Shown here one piece after another: positions 1 to 6,510 of a stretch of 6,667 nt of DNA (position 1 is the first letter of the stretch; each line of letters opens with the position of its first letter). The translations under genes were made by a program, and so were the position numbers. The stretch covers positions 1-6,667 of the forward strand of contig JANLFZ010000352.1 in NCBI GenBank assembly GCA_024653385.1. Reading direction: 5' to 3'. The notes beneath the pieces are model-generated. The model saw only the letters and a list, made by a program, of their open reading frames with translations. It had not been told where the DNA came from and ran no database searches. This DNA is from Thermoguttaceae bacterium. Its GTDB lineage: Bacteria; Planctomycetota; Planctomycetia; Pirellulales; Thermoguttaceae.

Positions 1-1822
1 AGAGAAAGAGGTCCTCGGCGAGCGGCCAAGGGTCGCTGAACCAGCCATACCGGCTATCCTCGGCCTTCTCGCCGGTAACCGGTACATTGGGCGTGAGGAT
101 CTCCAGCGGCCCATCGCCGTCGATCCCACGGCGCACGTCGATCAGGCCCACCGGACCGTGCGTCTGCCCATGATGCGCGGTGAACAGGGCCATCACCTTG
201 GTGCTACCGGGCACGGGTCGGGGGAACATCACCACGTTGGGCCGGATCGTCGCGTTGCCGTAGTACGGCTGCACCATCGTGCCGTCGGGGTTCATCGTGA
301 ACGGATTGTGGAGCGACGTGACCGACCGCTCGTTGTATTCCCAGCGGCTATAGAGGATGCGCCCATCGGGCAGCATCGTCGGATTGAAATCGTTGAACAC
401 GTTGAAGCTGAGCTGCCGCACGTTCGAGCCGTCGCGGTTTACGACGAACAGCGTGGGCGAGTGCCGGTTTCCGCCGCACATGACGAAATGCTCGGAGCGG
501 TCGGAGGTGAACCCGATCTGCCCGTCGGCCAGGTAGAACGGCTCGCAGTCGTTCTTGGGGCCCGTGGTAATTTGCCGCAGCCCCGAGCCGTCGATGCCGG
601 CCTCGAAGAGGTGGTAGCTTGGACCGCCGTCCCAGCGGTCCGACCCGTTGCCGAACGCGAATAAGAAGTGCCGGGCGTCCCAGTCGAGACACAGGTCGCG
701 GTACACGCCCTCGCCGAGCGAATCGACCACCGGCGTCACCTTGCCGTCGGGCCGAACCGGCGAGAGTCGGTAAATGCCGCCGCCGGGCCGGTTGAAGAGG
801 TGATGGGCGTCCATGAACGGCTGCTCGGAAAAATACGGCTTGCGCTTGACGAACAGGATCGCGCCCACGGGAATGCGGCTCAAGAGCAACTCGTCGCGCA
901 GGCGGCTGGCCTCCTCGAACAGCGACCGCCAGTCGGCGCCGGCCGACGCGCAGCGCCGCAGCAGCGAGGCGAGCCGATTTGCGGCCGCGGCATCGGGCAC
1001 GTCGGCCAGCATCTGCTCGACGCTTCGGACCACGGCCGAAAGATCCTCCACGTGGGTCAAGAGCGGCATCCAGAACGCCTCGCCTGCCCCGTCGATCGCC
1101 ACCACGAGCAGCCCGCCCCCCTCCGTCTCGAGTTGCACGGCAAACCGCACCGTCTGCGAGGTCCCGGCAGCCAGCGACACCGCCTGCCGGCCGCACTCCC
1201 GCACCGCCTGAGGCGTGTGGAACTCCAGACGCACGCCCAGCGCCAGCGGCCCGCCGGAGACGTTGCGCAGCGTCAAGGATAGCTCGTTGCTTCCACGTCG
1301 GAGATCGAGCGGAGCGGCAATGTGTACGGCCAGCGGGGCGGGCTTGGGGACAAACGCCGTCAGCCGGTCGAACCGGCGGTGGTATGCATGATACCACTGG
1401 TCCTTGCCGCCCCCGCCGGGATGCTTGTAGCCCTGGATCGTCTCGCCCGGTTTGAACACCTCGCGCTTCGTCGCCCCCGGAGTGCCAAACCGCTCGACCT
1501 CGATCCGACCGTCGACAAGGCGAACCGAAACGCGCTCGGCACGATCTTCCGGCGGCAAGAGCAAGAGTGGAATCGGGTTGGGCCACTCGACCGCCTCGCC
1601 GTTTGCCGGCACGGGCAGTAGGGGCGCCACCGGCCGGGGCGGATTGGCCTTCTCCCATTGCTCCAAGACCGTTTCCCAGCCGCGGATGGCCGGCAGCGAT
1701 TCGCGGAAATACCAGTCGGCCCGGACCATGTCGCCAGGCGGCGATTCCGCGAGAGCCTCGGCGGTCCAAAGGAAACTCACGGCCAAGACAGCGCATTGGG
1801 CGACGTGGTGCAGACGGAACAT
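1..1822 (-). CDS. Secreted PD40/WD40-like beta-propeller protein, hydrazine synthase alpha middle-domain-like (C-terminus beyond left edge)
   Basis: An uninterrupted minus-strand frame encodes at least 607 residues and leaves the window at its left edge without a stop. Residues 1-25 (MFRLHHVAQC... ending AEALA) form a signal peptide with likely cleavage before ESPP, so the mature protein should be exported. Residues ~30-260 look like beta-rich sandwich sequence. From ~316 (IPVGAILFVKRKPY) a propeller domain begins, with GGGIYRLSP (348-355), NDCEPFYLADGQIGFTSDR (424-442), a CGGNRH motif (449-454), FNPTMLPDGRILYSRWEYNE (479-498, PD40-type DGxIxYxR) and HHGQTHGPVGLID (550-562). These match my memory of planctomycete proteins annotated as hydrazine synthase alpha middle domain. 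No CxxCH haem motif occurs in the visible part, so an enzymatic role like true hydrazine synthase is not supported. I chose the start at 1822 because it places the signal peptide at the N-terminus and has GGAAAAG upstream (1829-1835). An in-frame ATG at 1876 would add 18 residues. Function unknown; the family call is fairly secure. Confidence 0.85.
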   Translation of the reverse strand, partial: MFRLHHVAQCAVLAVSFLWTAEALAESPPGDMVRADWYFRESLPAIRGWETVLEQWEKANPPRPVAPLLPVPANGEAVEWPNPIPLLLLPPEDRAERVSVRLVDGRIEVERFGTPGATKREVFKPGETIQGYKHPGGGGKDQWYHAYHRRFDRLTAFVPKPAPLAVHIAAPLDLRRGSNELSLTLRNVSGGPLALGVRLEFHTPQAVRECGRQAVSLAAGTSQTVRFAVQLETEGGGLLVVAIDGAGEAFWMPLLTHVEDLSAVVRSVEQMLADVPDAAAANRLASLLRRCASAGADWRSLFEEASRLRDELLLSRIPVGAILFVKRKPYFSEQPFMDAHHLFNRPGGGIYRLSPVRPDGKVTPVVDSLGEGVYRDLCLDWDARHFLFAFGNGSDRWDGGPSYHLFEAGIDGSGLRQITTGPKNDCEPFYLADGQIGFTSDRSEHFVMCGGNRHSPTLFVVNRDGSNVRQLSFNVFNDFNPTMLPDGRILYSRWEYNERSVTSLHNPFTMNPDGTMVQPYYGNATIRPNVVMFPRPVPGSTKVMALFTAHHGQTHGPVGLIDVRRGIDGDGPLEILTPNVPVTGEKAEDSRYGWFSDPWPLAEDLFL

Positions 1823-2115
1823 GGCGATCTTTTCCAGAAGACACTTCCCGGCGGGAACCGCCCGCCGTGGCTCCATGGCGCCACGATAACGGCGACCCAA
1901 GACCCGTGCAAGACGAGACCGGGCGGGGACGGATCGGGCCACGCGATGGGTCACGTGGGCCGGGCACAACCAGCCTGTCGCGGCGACCGTAGGACTGCGG
2001 CGCGCCGGCGGTCTGGCGATTGATTGACGCGGCTCCCCAAAAAGGTCTACAATAGGCCGTTCTCAAGCGGCGGCCGGTTCCGTGTTGCCTTGACCGCGAT
2101 GGGGGAAGGGTCCGC
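1823..2115. other. Divergent intergenic region
   Basis: This 293-nt spacer separates the leftward propeller gene from the rightward ABC operon. The right half holds the promoter listed separately and a leader of about 56 nt ending in a purine-rich GGGGGAAGGG (2101-2110) ahead of the ATPase start. The left part may include a short N-terminal extension of the propeller gene (to 1876). I see no convincing RNA gene or second coding frame. The open frames crossing it read as arginine-rich shadows. Confidence 0.6.
2024..2053 (+). promoter_or_regulatory. Sigma70-type promoter of the ABC operon
   Basis: The -35 element is TTGACG (2024-2029, 5/6 to consensus) and the -10 element is TACAAT (2048-2053, 5/6), separated by 18 nt. 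The surrounding sequence becomes locally AT-richer (CCCCAAAAAGG) than the GC-rich neighbourhood. Transcription would start near 2060, giving a leader of about 56 nt before the ATPase start at 2116. It is the only strong promoter-like site I found ahead of the six-gene plus-strand run. Match is by eye. Confidence 0.65.
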
Positions 2116-2982
2116 ATGATCCGAGTGCAAGACCTCGTGAAGGTCTACGGGACCAAGGAGGCCCTGAGGTCGGTCAGCTTCGAGATTCCGCCAGGCCAGG
2201 TCTGTGGGTATCTCGGCCCGAACGGGGCGGGCAAGTCGACCACGGTGAAGATCCTCACCGGCGTGCTTCGTCCGACCTCGGGCCGGGCCGTGGTGGCCGG
2301 CTTCGACGTGGGCGAGCAGCCCCTGGAGGTCAAGCGGCGCATCGGCTACGTCCCCGAGACCGGGGCCGTGTACCCCATGCTCAGCGTCAGCGAGTATCTG
2401 GCGCTGGTCGGCGCGCTGCACGGGCTGGATCCGCCCGAGATCGCCGAACGGTCGGAGCGGCTCTTGAGCCTGTTCAAGATCCGTGACGCCCAGGACCAGC
2501 GCCTCGACACGCTCTCGAAGGGGATGCGCCAGAAGGTGGTCATCTCGGCCGCCGTGCTTCACGACCCCGAGGTGCTGCTGTTCGACGAGCCGCTGTCGGG
2601 CCTCGACGCGAACGCGGCGCGGACCATCAAGGACCTGGTGCGCGGCTTTGCGGACCGCGGCAAGACGGTGCTGTACTGCTCGCACATGCTCGACGTGGTC
2701 GAACGCCTGTGCGATCGTGTCATCATCCTCGACCAGGGGCAAATCGTGGCCGATGGATCGCCCTCCGACTTGATGGCGTCGTCGCAACGCGACACGCTCG
2801 AGACAGTCTTCCGCTCGTTGACCGGCGGCGACGACACGAAGGAGTTGGCCGAGGCCCTGTTGGACGCGGTGCGGCACGACCGGGGCGCGGCAGGCCGCGC
2901 TTCGCCCGACGCGCCCTCCGCGCGCCACGAGATCCCGTCGCCCTCGCCACGGCATGGCAAAGGAAAGAGGCGCCGACGATGA
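2116..2982 (+). CDS. ABC-2 type transporter, ATP-binding subunit
   Basis: This 288-residue cytoplasmic ATPase should power the permease encoded directly after it. All nucleotide-binding motifs are intact: Walker A GPNGAGKST (34-42), a Q-loop-region VPETG (79-83) with Glu in place of Gln as is common in this DrrA/CcmA-like class, signature LSKGMRQK (133-140), Walker B VLLFDEP (153-159) with catalytic E158, D-loop SGLD (161-164) and switch His190. The nucleotide-binding domain ends near 237. The remaining ~50 residues include a low-complexity tail rich in Ser, Pro, Arg and Lys that ends in GKGKRRRR and is unusual for the family. The start at 2116 follows a purine-rich GGGGGAAGGG by 5 nt. The stop codon overlaps the next start (ATGA, 2979-2982), implying translational coupling. 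Family assignment is firm; the substrate cannot be inferred. It could be an exporter of a lipid, peptide or drug-like compound, or a system with a non-transport role. Confidence 0.95.
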   Translation: MIRVQDLVKVYGTKEALRSVSFEIPPGQVCGYLGPNGAGKSTTVKILTGVLRPTSGRAVVAGFDVGEQPLEVKRRIGYVPETGAVYPMLSVSEYLALVGALHGLDPPEIAERSERLLSLFKIRDAQDQRLDTLSKGMRQKVVISAAVLHDPEVLLFDEPLSGLDANAARTIKDLVRGFADRGKTVLYCSHMLDVVERLCDRVIILDQGQIVADGSPSDLMASSQRDTLETVFRSLTGGDDTKELAEALLDAVRHDRGAAGRASPDAPSARHEIPSPSPRHGKGKRRRR

Positions 2983-4670
2983 GCGCGAAACTTCCCTCGG
3001 CCGACGGCCCGTGGATCGACGGCGCTTTGCGATGGGCCGGCATCGAGCCCCGCGCGTTCCGTGCCCTCTTGCACGCGTATCTCTTGATCGACTTCCGTAA
3101 CCAGCAGTTTGGCCGCGCGACGCTGAGCGGACCCAAGGCGTGGGTCGCGCCGATGTTCTGGGTCGTCGGCCAGAACCTGCTCTTGGGCTTCGCCACGGGG
3201 GTGATCCTTTACGAGCGGGTCGATGTGTTCTTCTTCGCCTTGGCCAACCTGGCGGTGTCGATGCTCGTCATGGCGACCGCGGTCATCGTCGAGTTCAACG
3301 AGGTCGTCCTCGATCCCGAGGACCTCGAGGTCGTGGGCCACCTGCCGGTTCCCGCGCGCACGTACTCCGCGGCCCGGGCGACGAACTTGATCGGATACGT
3401 CCTTCTCATCACCGTCTCGCTGAACCTCTGCCCCGCGATCATCGGCATCGGACTTCCCGACGCCGGCTGGGCCTTCGTGCCCGCGTATCTTCTGGCGTCG
3501 CTGGCCGGCAACCTACTGGTGGTCGGCGCGTTGATCCTGGTCTATCTCGTCCTGCTCGGGGATCGCCCGACCGAAAGCACCCGCGAACTCCTCGCGTGGA
3601 GCCAGATCGTCCTGCTTTGGATCGCGCTGATGGGCGGCCAATTCGTGCTGTTGCACGATCGGAGCTTTCGGATCGAGATGCTCGCGTACGAGCTTCCGGA
3701 CTGGGTGCGGTGGCTTCCGCCCGGCTGGCTGGCCTGGTTCGTCGCCTCGACCGGACCGGTTGGTGACGCCGTGGCCTGGTGGGTTCCCGGGGTCGTGGCG
3801 GTCGCCACGCTCGGCGTGTGGGTCGTGGTCATGGCGCGGCTTTCGGCCGCGTATGCCCAGATGCAGCCCGGCGCCCCGGCCTGGCGCCGCGCCGTGCTGC
3901 GCCCTCTGCCCCGGCCGGGCGATCTGGCCGGGCCGATCGTGCGCCGGCTCACCCGAGCCGGCGAGGAGCGGGTGGCCTATTGGCTCTGCACGGCCATGTT
4001 GCGGCGCGACTATCAGCTACGCATGCGGAGCTGGCCGGCCTTCGGGGTCGCTCTTGCCGCGGTGGTCCTCGGGCTGGCGACAGGCCAGCTCGGCGATCCG
4101 ATGAAAGAGCACAGCGGCGTTTGCGTGCTATCGTTGGCGGCACTGTACTTGCTGACCGTCCCCGTGCCCACCATCCTCTACAATCTGAACTTCAGCCGCG
4201 ACCACCAGGCCTCCTGGGTGCTGCTTTCCGCGCCGATCGGCGACCGGGTGGCCTTTGCCGAGGGAATGCGCAAGGCCGTGACCTACGGCGTGGTCTTGCC
4301 GGTCCTCGTCGGGCTGGGCATCGTGTTCGCGGTGTGCTGGCGCGATCCACTCGACGCGGCGGAGAACGTGCTGGCCGGGTGGCTGGCCATACTGGCGGCC
4401 GGACATGCGTCGCAAATCGGCGTCCTGCGGGGGCTGCCTTTTGCCGCCCCGGCGGCTCGGGGCGAAACCATGGGGCCCATCGCCATGTTCGCCGCGCTGG
4501 TCAGCGGGACGGCCATGTCGCTGGTCGGACTCCATTATCTCGCCTCGCAACGGTTCTGGACGTTCGCGGCGTATCTCGGGGGATTGGCCGTCGCCGTCTT
4601 GGCCTTGCGCGCCGCGGCCAGTCGCGTGCTCGAACAGCACTTCGTCACGGAGGCGCCCGGCCATGACTAA
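2979..4670 (+). CDS. ABC-2 type permease, ~12 TM, internally duplicated
   Basis: This 563-residue integral inner-membrane protein is the presumed channel partner of the upstream ATPase. About twelve hydrophobic spans fall into two groups of six: ~55-77, 83-104, 135-158, 165-193, 205-225, 265-286, then ~352-370, 381-400, 433-454, 464-482, 497-518, 525-545. Each half begins with a charged amphipathic stretch (LLIDFRNQQ at 35-43; LRRDYQLRMR at 341-350), typical of the helix before TM1 in ABC-2 permeases. The cytoplasmic loops after TM2 of each half align without gaps over 115-146 and 411-442, with identities including P123/P419, R127/R423, A131/A427 and Y140/Y436. The start at 2979 overlaps the ATPase stop and has AGGAAAGAGG (2961-2970) upstream. 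A longer in-frame opening to 2709 exists but lies inside the ATPase gene and gives non-protein-like sequence. The last 8 nt overlap the next gene. I recognise the class, not a named subfamily. Confidence 0.88.
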   Translation: MSAKLPSADGPWIDGALRWAGIEPRAFRALLHAYLLIDFRNQQFGRATLSGPKAWVAPMFWVVGQNLLLGFATGVILYERVDVFFFALANLAVSMLVMATAVIVEFNEVVLDPEDLEVVGHLPVPARTYSAARATNLIGYVLLITVSLNLCPAIIGIGLPDAGWAFVPAYLLASLAGNLLVVGALILVYLVLLGDRPTESTRELLAWSQIVLLWIALMGGQFVLLHDRSFRIEMLAYELPDWVRWLPPGWLAWFVASTGPVGDAVAWWVPGVVAVATLGVWVVVMARLSAAYAQMQPGAPAWRRAVLRPLPRPGDLAGPIVRRLTRAGEERVAYWLCTAMLRRDYQLRMRSWPAFGVALAAVVLGLATGQLGDPMKEHSGVCVLSLAALYLLTVPVPTILYNLNFSRDHQASWVLLSAPIGDRVAFAEGMRKAVTYGVVLPVLVGLGIVFAVCWRDPLDAAENVLAGWLAILAAGHASQIGVLRGLPFAAPAARGETMGPIAMFAALVSGTAMSLVGLHYLASQRFWTFAAYLGGLAVAVLALRAAASRVLEQHFVTEAPGHD

Positions 4671-5229
4671 GAGCGAGCTGCGGCAACTGCGCGTGCAACT
4701 GGTCATGATGGGCGCTCTGTTCGCGGCTTGCATTGCGGCCTCGGCGGCCGTGCCCGCCTTCGATTGGGCCTTCCACACGTATCTCTGCCGCGAGCGGTAC
4801 GCTCCCACTCCGGCCGAACTGCGGCGCTTCGTCGAGGCGGCCGAACAGGGGCGGCTCGATCGCGGCGAGTTCGATCGGCTTGCCCCCGAAGGCAAGGTGG
4901 CCATCTACCGCGACTGGATGTCGCGCTCGGGCACCCCCCCCAGGGCGACGCCCGGCACCTTGATGGCGGCAGCCCCGGAGGTGTATGGTAAAGCGGTGGA
5001 ACGGACCCTGATCTGCGGAAGGGCGGACCAGCGAGAGCGGGCGCTGGAGTTCCTCGAGTTGGCCGGCGACGCCGGCGCGATCCCGATGCTCCAACGCGTC
5101 GGCCGCTGGTGGATGCGGCGCAACCTTCCCGTCATCGCCGAACGAATTCAAATGACCATTGGGCGGCTCGAGCAGACGGCCGCGGGGCGACCGCCGGCTT
5201 CGGCCGAACTCTCACCTGTCTTCCCTTAA
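4663..5229 (+). CDS. Hypothetical protein with single N-terminal membrane anchor and HEAT-like C-terminal helices
   Basis: This encodes 188 residues of no family I recognise. A charged N-terminus (MTKSELRQLR) is followed by one hydrophobic span (~11-33), so the protein is probably anchored in the inner membrane. Residues ~45-90 are charged and helical (AELRRFVEAAEQGRLDRGEF). Residues ~118-172 read as paired amphipathic helices resembling a HEAT-type repeat (RALEFLELAGDAGAIPMLQR). The end is Pro/Ala-rich. The start at 4663 overlaps the permease by 8 nt and has GGAGG at 4649-4653, nine bases upstream, so coupling to the permease is likely and a role as an accessory subunit is plausible inference. 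A run of eight C bases (4934-4941) lies in the linker at ~91-93; the frame continues cleanly after it. Confidence 0.82.
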   Translation: MTKSELRQLRVQLVMMGALFAACIAASAAVPAFDWAFHTYLCRERYAPTPAELRRFVEAAEQGRLDRGEFDRLAPEGKVAIYRDWMSRSGTPPRATPGTLMAAAPEVYGKAVERTLICGRADQRERALEFLELAGDAGAIPMLQRVGRWWMRRNLPVIAERIQMTIGRLEQTAAGRPPASAELSPVFP

Positions 5230-5232
5230 TCC

Positions 5233-5238
5233 AAGGAG
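5233..5238 (+). promoter_or_regulatory. Strong ribosome binding site of the 41-codon gene
   Basis: AAGGAG lies 6 nt before the ATG at 5245. It is the closest match to the anti-Shine-Dalgarno consensus in the whole operon, and it falls in the 15-nt gap after the preceding stop. This is the main argument that the very short gene behind it is really translated. Confidence 0.75.
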
Positions 5239-5244
5239 AACGCC

Positions 5245-5370
5245 ATGAGCGACGACGATGGCGGCGGCGGAATCTGGGGGATTGTGATCTTCATCCTCAT
5301 CTTCGTGGTGGGGAATGCGATCCTCTATCCCACGACCGGTATCCTGTTGTTTCCCATTCCGCGGCGATAG
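5245..5370 (+). CDS. 41-residue single-span membrane microprotein
   Basis: This short gene encodes MSDDDGGGGIWGIVIFILIF... ending FPIPRR. An acidic, glycine-rich N-terminus (residues 1-9) precedes a continuous hydrophobic span (~10-29). A short turn with YPTTG follows, then a second short hydrophobic patch (ILLFPI) and a basic end (RR). Acidic N-terminus and basic C-terminus suggest N-out/C-in orientation by the positive-inside rule. It sits 15 nt after the 188-residue gene, carries a near-consensus Shine-Dalgarno sequence and stops 17 nt before the next gene, filling an otherwise empty gap in a tight operon. No family recognised. It could be a small regulatory or stabilising subunit of the neighbouring ABC complex. 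The coding call rests on position, ribosome binding site and clean membrane-protein composition. Confidence 0.7.
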   Translation: MSDDDGGGGIWGIVIFILIFVVGNAILYPTTGILLFPIPRR

Positions 5371-5387
5371 GACGCCGTGGTAGGCGA

Positions 5388-6233
5388 ATGAACCAGACCG
5401 GCAAAGAACACGCGCGCCCCTCGGGCGGCGCGGTGGGGCGCGGTCGGACCACGTTCGGCCGGACCGTGGTCAGGGTCCGCGCCGCGACCTTCCAAGTCGC
5501 CGGACTCGCCGATCCGTTCTGTCGCGGTCGCCGATGGCTGCCCACGGCGGTCGCCATCGGGACCGTGCCGTTTTGCGTGTCCTACGCACTCGGGCTCGAC
5601 GGCCATCAGCTCGTCTCGGCGATCGGTCTTACCCTGGTGGCGATGTCGCTGGCGCGGCAGGGTGCCGGAGTGCTCGGGCCCGCGGCCATCGCCACCGCGT
5701 TTGTCGCCCATAGTGTGCTGGTGATCGCCGTCGCTTGGGTCGATCCAGCCCGCGCCGGCGCGGTCTTGCCCATGTCCGACTGGTATTGGGACAAGCAGTA
5801 CACCTGGATCACCACGGGCCAGGATCCGGAATACGCCCTGTCGGCCTGGGTGCCTGCCCACTTCCAGTTGCTCGCGGCCGCGTTCGTGCTGGGCGTCGCC
5901 TCGTTCGGCGCCATCGCCTTCTACCAAGGGTTCTTCGAAGTCGACTTGATGAACTTCTACAACGCCCAGTTGCTCTCGGCCAGCGCGAGCCGGCCGCTGG
6001 CCTTGGTCTTGGGCTGGCACCCCTGGTCGCTGTTGCGTGGGGCGGGCTACGTGCTCGTGTCGTTCGAGATCGTCTCGCTGGCGCTGGCGTGGATCTCGGG
6101 CGTGCCGGTCGCGACCCGGCGGGCTCGCCTGTGGCGGTGGACCCTCGGCCTGGCGTTCCTCGCGGCCGATGGGCTCGTCAAGCTCGTCCTGCTCGAACCC
6201 GTGCGCCGGTCGCTGTACCTGAACCTCCAGTAG
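5388..6233 (+). CDS. Multi-span membrane protein of unknown function
   Basis: This encodes 281 residues. The first ~48 are hydrophilic and basic (many Arg), suggesting a cytoplasmic N-terminus. Five or six hydrophobic spans follow at about 51-69, 74-90, 97-118, 156-181, 216-238 and 250-269. Between the third and fourth spans lies a probably periplasmic loop (~119-155) rich in aromatic and charged residues (SDWYWDKQYTWITTGQDPEY). After the fourth come FFEVDLMNFYNAQL (182-195) and LGWHPWSLLRGAGY (208-221), which look like conserved, functional stretches. I recognise no family; Yip1-like and SpoIIM-like folds were considered but no diagnostic motif is seen. The start at 5388 is 17 nt after the microprotein stop, with only a weak ribosome site (TAGGCGA), so translation may depend partly on its neighbour. 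Upstream in-frame codons would run into the preceding genes. Likely part of the same transcript as the ABC pair. Confidence 0.82.
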   Translation: MNQTGKEHARPSGGAVGRGRTTFGRTVVRVRAATFQVAGLADPFCRGRRWLPTAVAIGTVPFCVSYALGLDGHQLVSAIGLTLVAMSLARQGAGVLGPAAIATAFVAHSVLVIAVAWVDPARAGAVLPMSDWYWDKQYTWITTGQDPEYALSAWVPAHFQLLAAAFVLGVASFGAIAFYQGFFEVDLMNFYNAQLLSASASRPLALVLGWHPWSLLRGAGYVLVSFEIVSLALAWISGVPVATRRARLWRWTLGLAFLAADGLVKLVLLEPVRRSLYLNLQ

Positions 6234-6244
6234 CGGAGCTTGCG

Positions 6245-6475
6245 ATGAATGCCAAAGACGCGGTGTACTACGTCGGCCTGATCGGAGGAATGATCATCGG
6301 GACGCTCGCCGCACGGCAGCTCGGAATCGTCGATTGGCTGGCCGGTTTCGGGCTGCCGCCCGGCATCGGCCAGTTGCTTTGCGGCATCGTGGTCGGCGTG
6401 GGTTGCGGGTACCTGGCCGAGCAGCTTTACACCAACCTTGGGCCCGGCGGTCCGTCCCCCGACGGACGATCCTGA
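6245..6475 (+). CDS. 76-residue small membrane protein with two glycine-rich spans
   Basis: Two hydrophobic segments, ~7-24 (VYYVGLIGGMIIGTLAAR) and ~38-58 (IGQLLCGIVVGVGCGYLAEQ), are joined by a short loop containing GLPPG. Both spans have regularly spaced small residues, a pattern that favours tight helix packing. The C-terminus is hydrophilic and Gly/Pro-rich. The gene begins 11 nt after the preceding stop, with GGAG at 6235-6238 six bases before the ATG, so it belongs to the same operon. A perfect 7-bp hairpin lies over its last codons. I recognise no family. Its size and shape allow a small subunit, an assembly factor or a holin-like protein; none can be preferred from sequence alone. 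Confidence 0.75.
   Translation: MNAKDAVYYVGLIGGMIIGTLAARQLGIVDWLAGFGLPPGIGQLLCGIVVGVGCGYLAEQLYTNLGPGGPSPDGRS
6450..6467 (+). repeat. GC-rich hairpin at the operon's last coding end
   Basis: GTCCGTC (6450-6456) and GACGGAC (6461-6467) form a perfect 7-bp stem with a CCCC loop, 5 nt ahead of the stop codon of the 76-residue gene. No T-run follows, so it is not a standard intrinsic terminator. It might act as an mRNA 3' stabiliser or a weak, factor-dependent stop at the end of the six-gene unit. Confidence 0.4.
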
Positions 6476-6510
6476 CGGGCAACGGGGGAAAACCATGACG
6501 GAAAGAGTAA

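Noticed and set aside
1823..1876. Start of the propeller gene at the upstream ATG (1876)
   Set aside because: It would put 18 extra residues with charged positions before the signal peptide. The ATG at 1822 gives a classical signal sequence with an upstream GGAAAAG, though the longer form is not excluded.
1883..1911. Possible minus-strand promoter for the propeller gene (TTGCAC, 17 nt, TATCGT)
   Set aside because: Only 3/6 and 4/6 matches to consensus, which is too weak in GC-rich DNA to annotate.
348..2117. A 589-codon open frame on the minus strand overlapping the propeller gene
   Set aside because: It is extremely Arg/Gly-rich, has no recognisable motif, and lies out of frame on the same strand as the propeller protein, whose frame has a signal peptide and clear family motifs. 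It is a GC-driven shadow.
2047..2955. A 302-codon minus-strand open frame opposite the ABC ATPase
   Set aside because: It is antisense to a fully motif-supported ATPase, its sequence shows no domain, and it would run through the operon promoter. Shadow of codon bias.
2709..2978. A 90-codon N-terminal extension of the permease
   Set aside because: It lies wholly inside the ATPase gene in another frame and reads as Arg-rich nonsense. The start at 2979 has a ribosome site and a normal permease N-terminus.
4128..4904. A 258-codon minus-strand open frame opposite the permease end and the 188-residue gene
   Set aside because: Low-complexity, charge-biased sequence with no motif, antisense to two well-supported genes.
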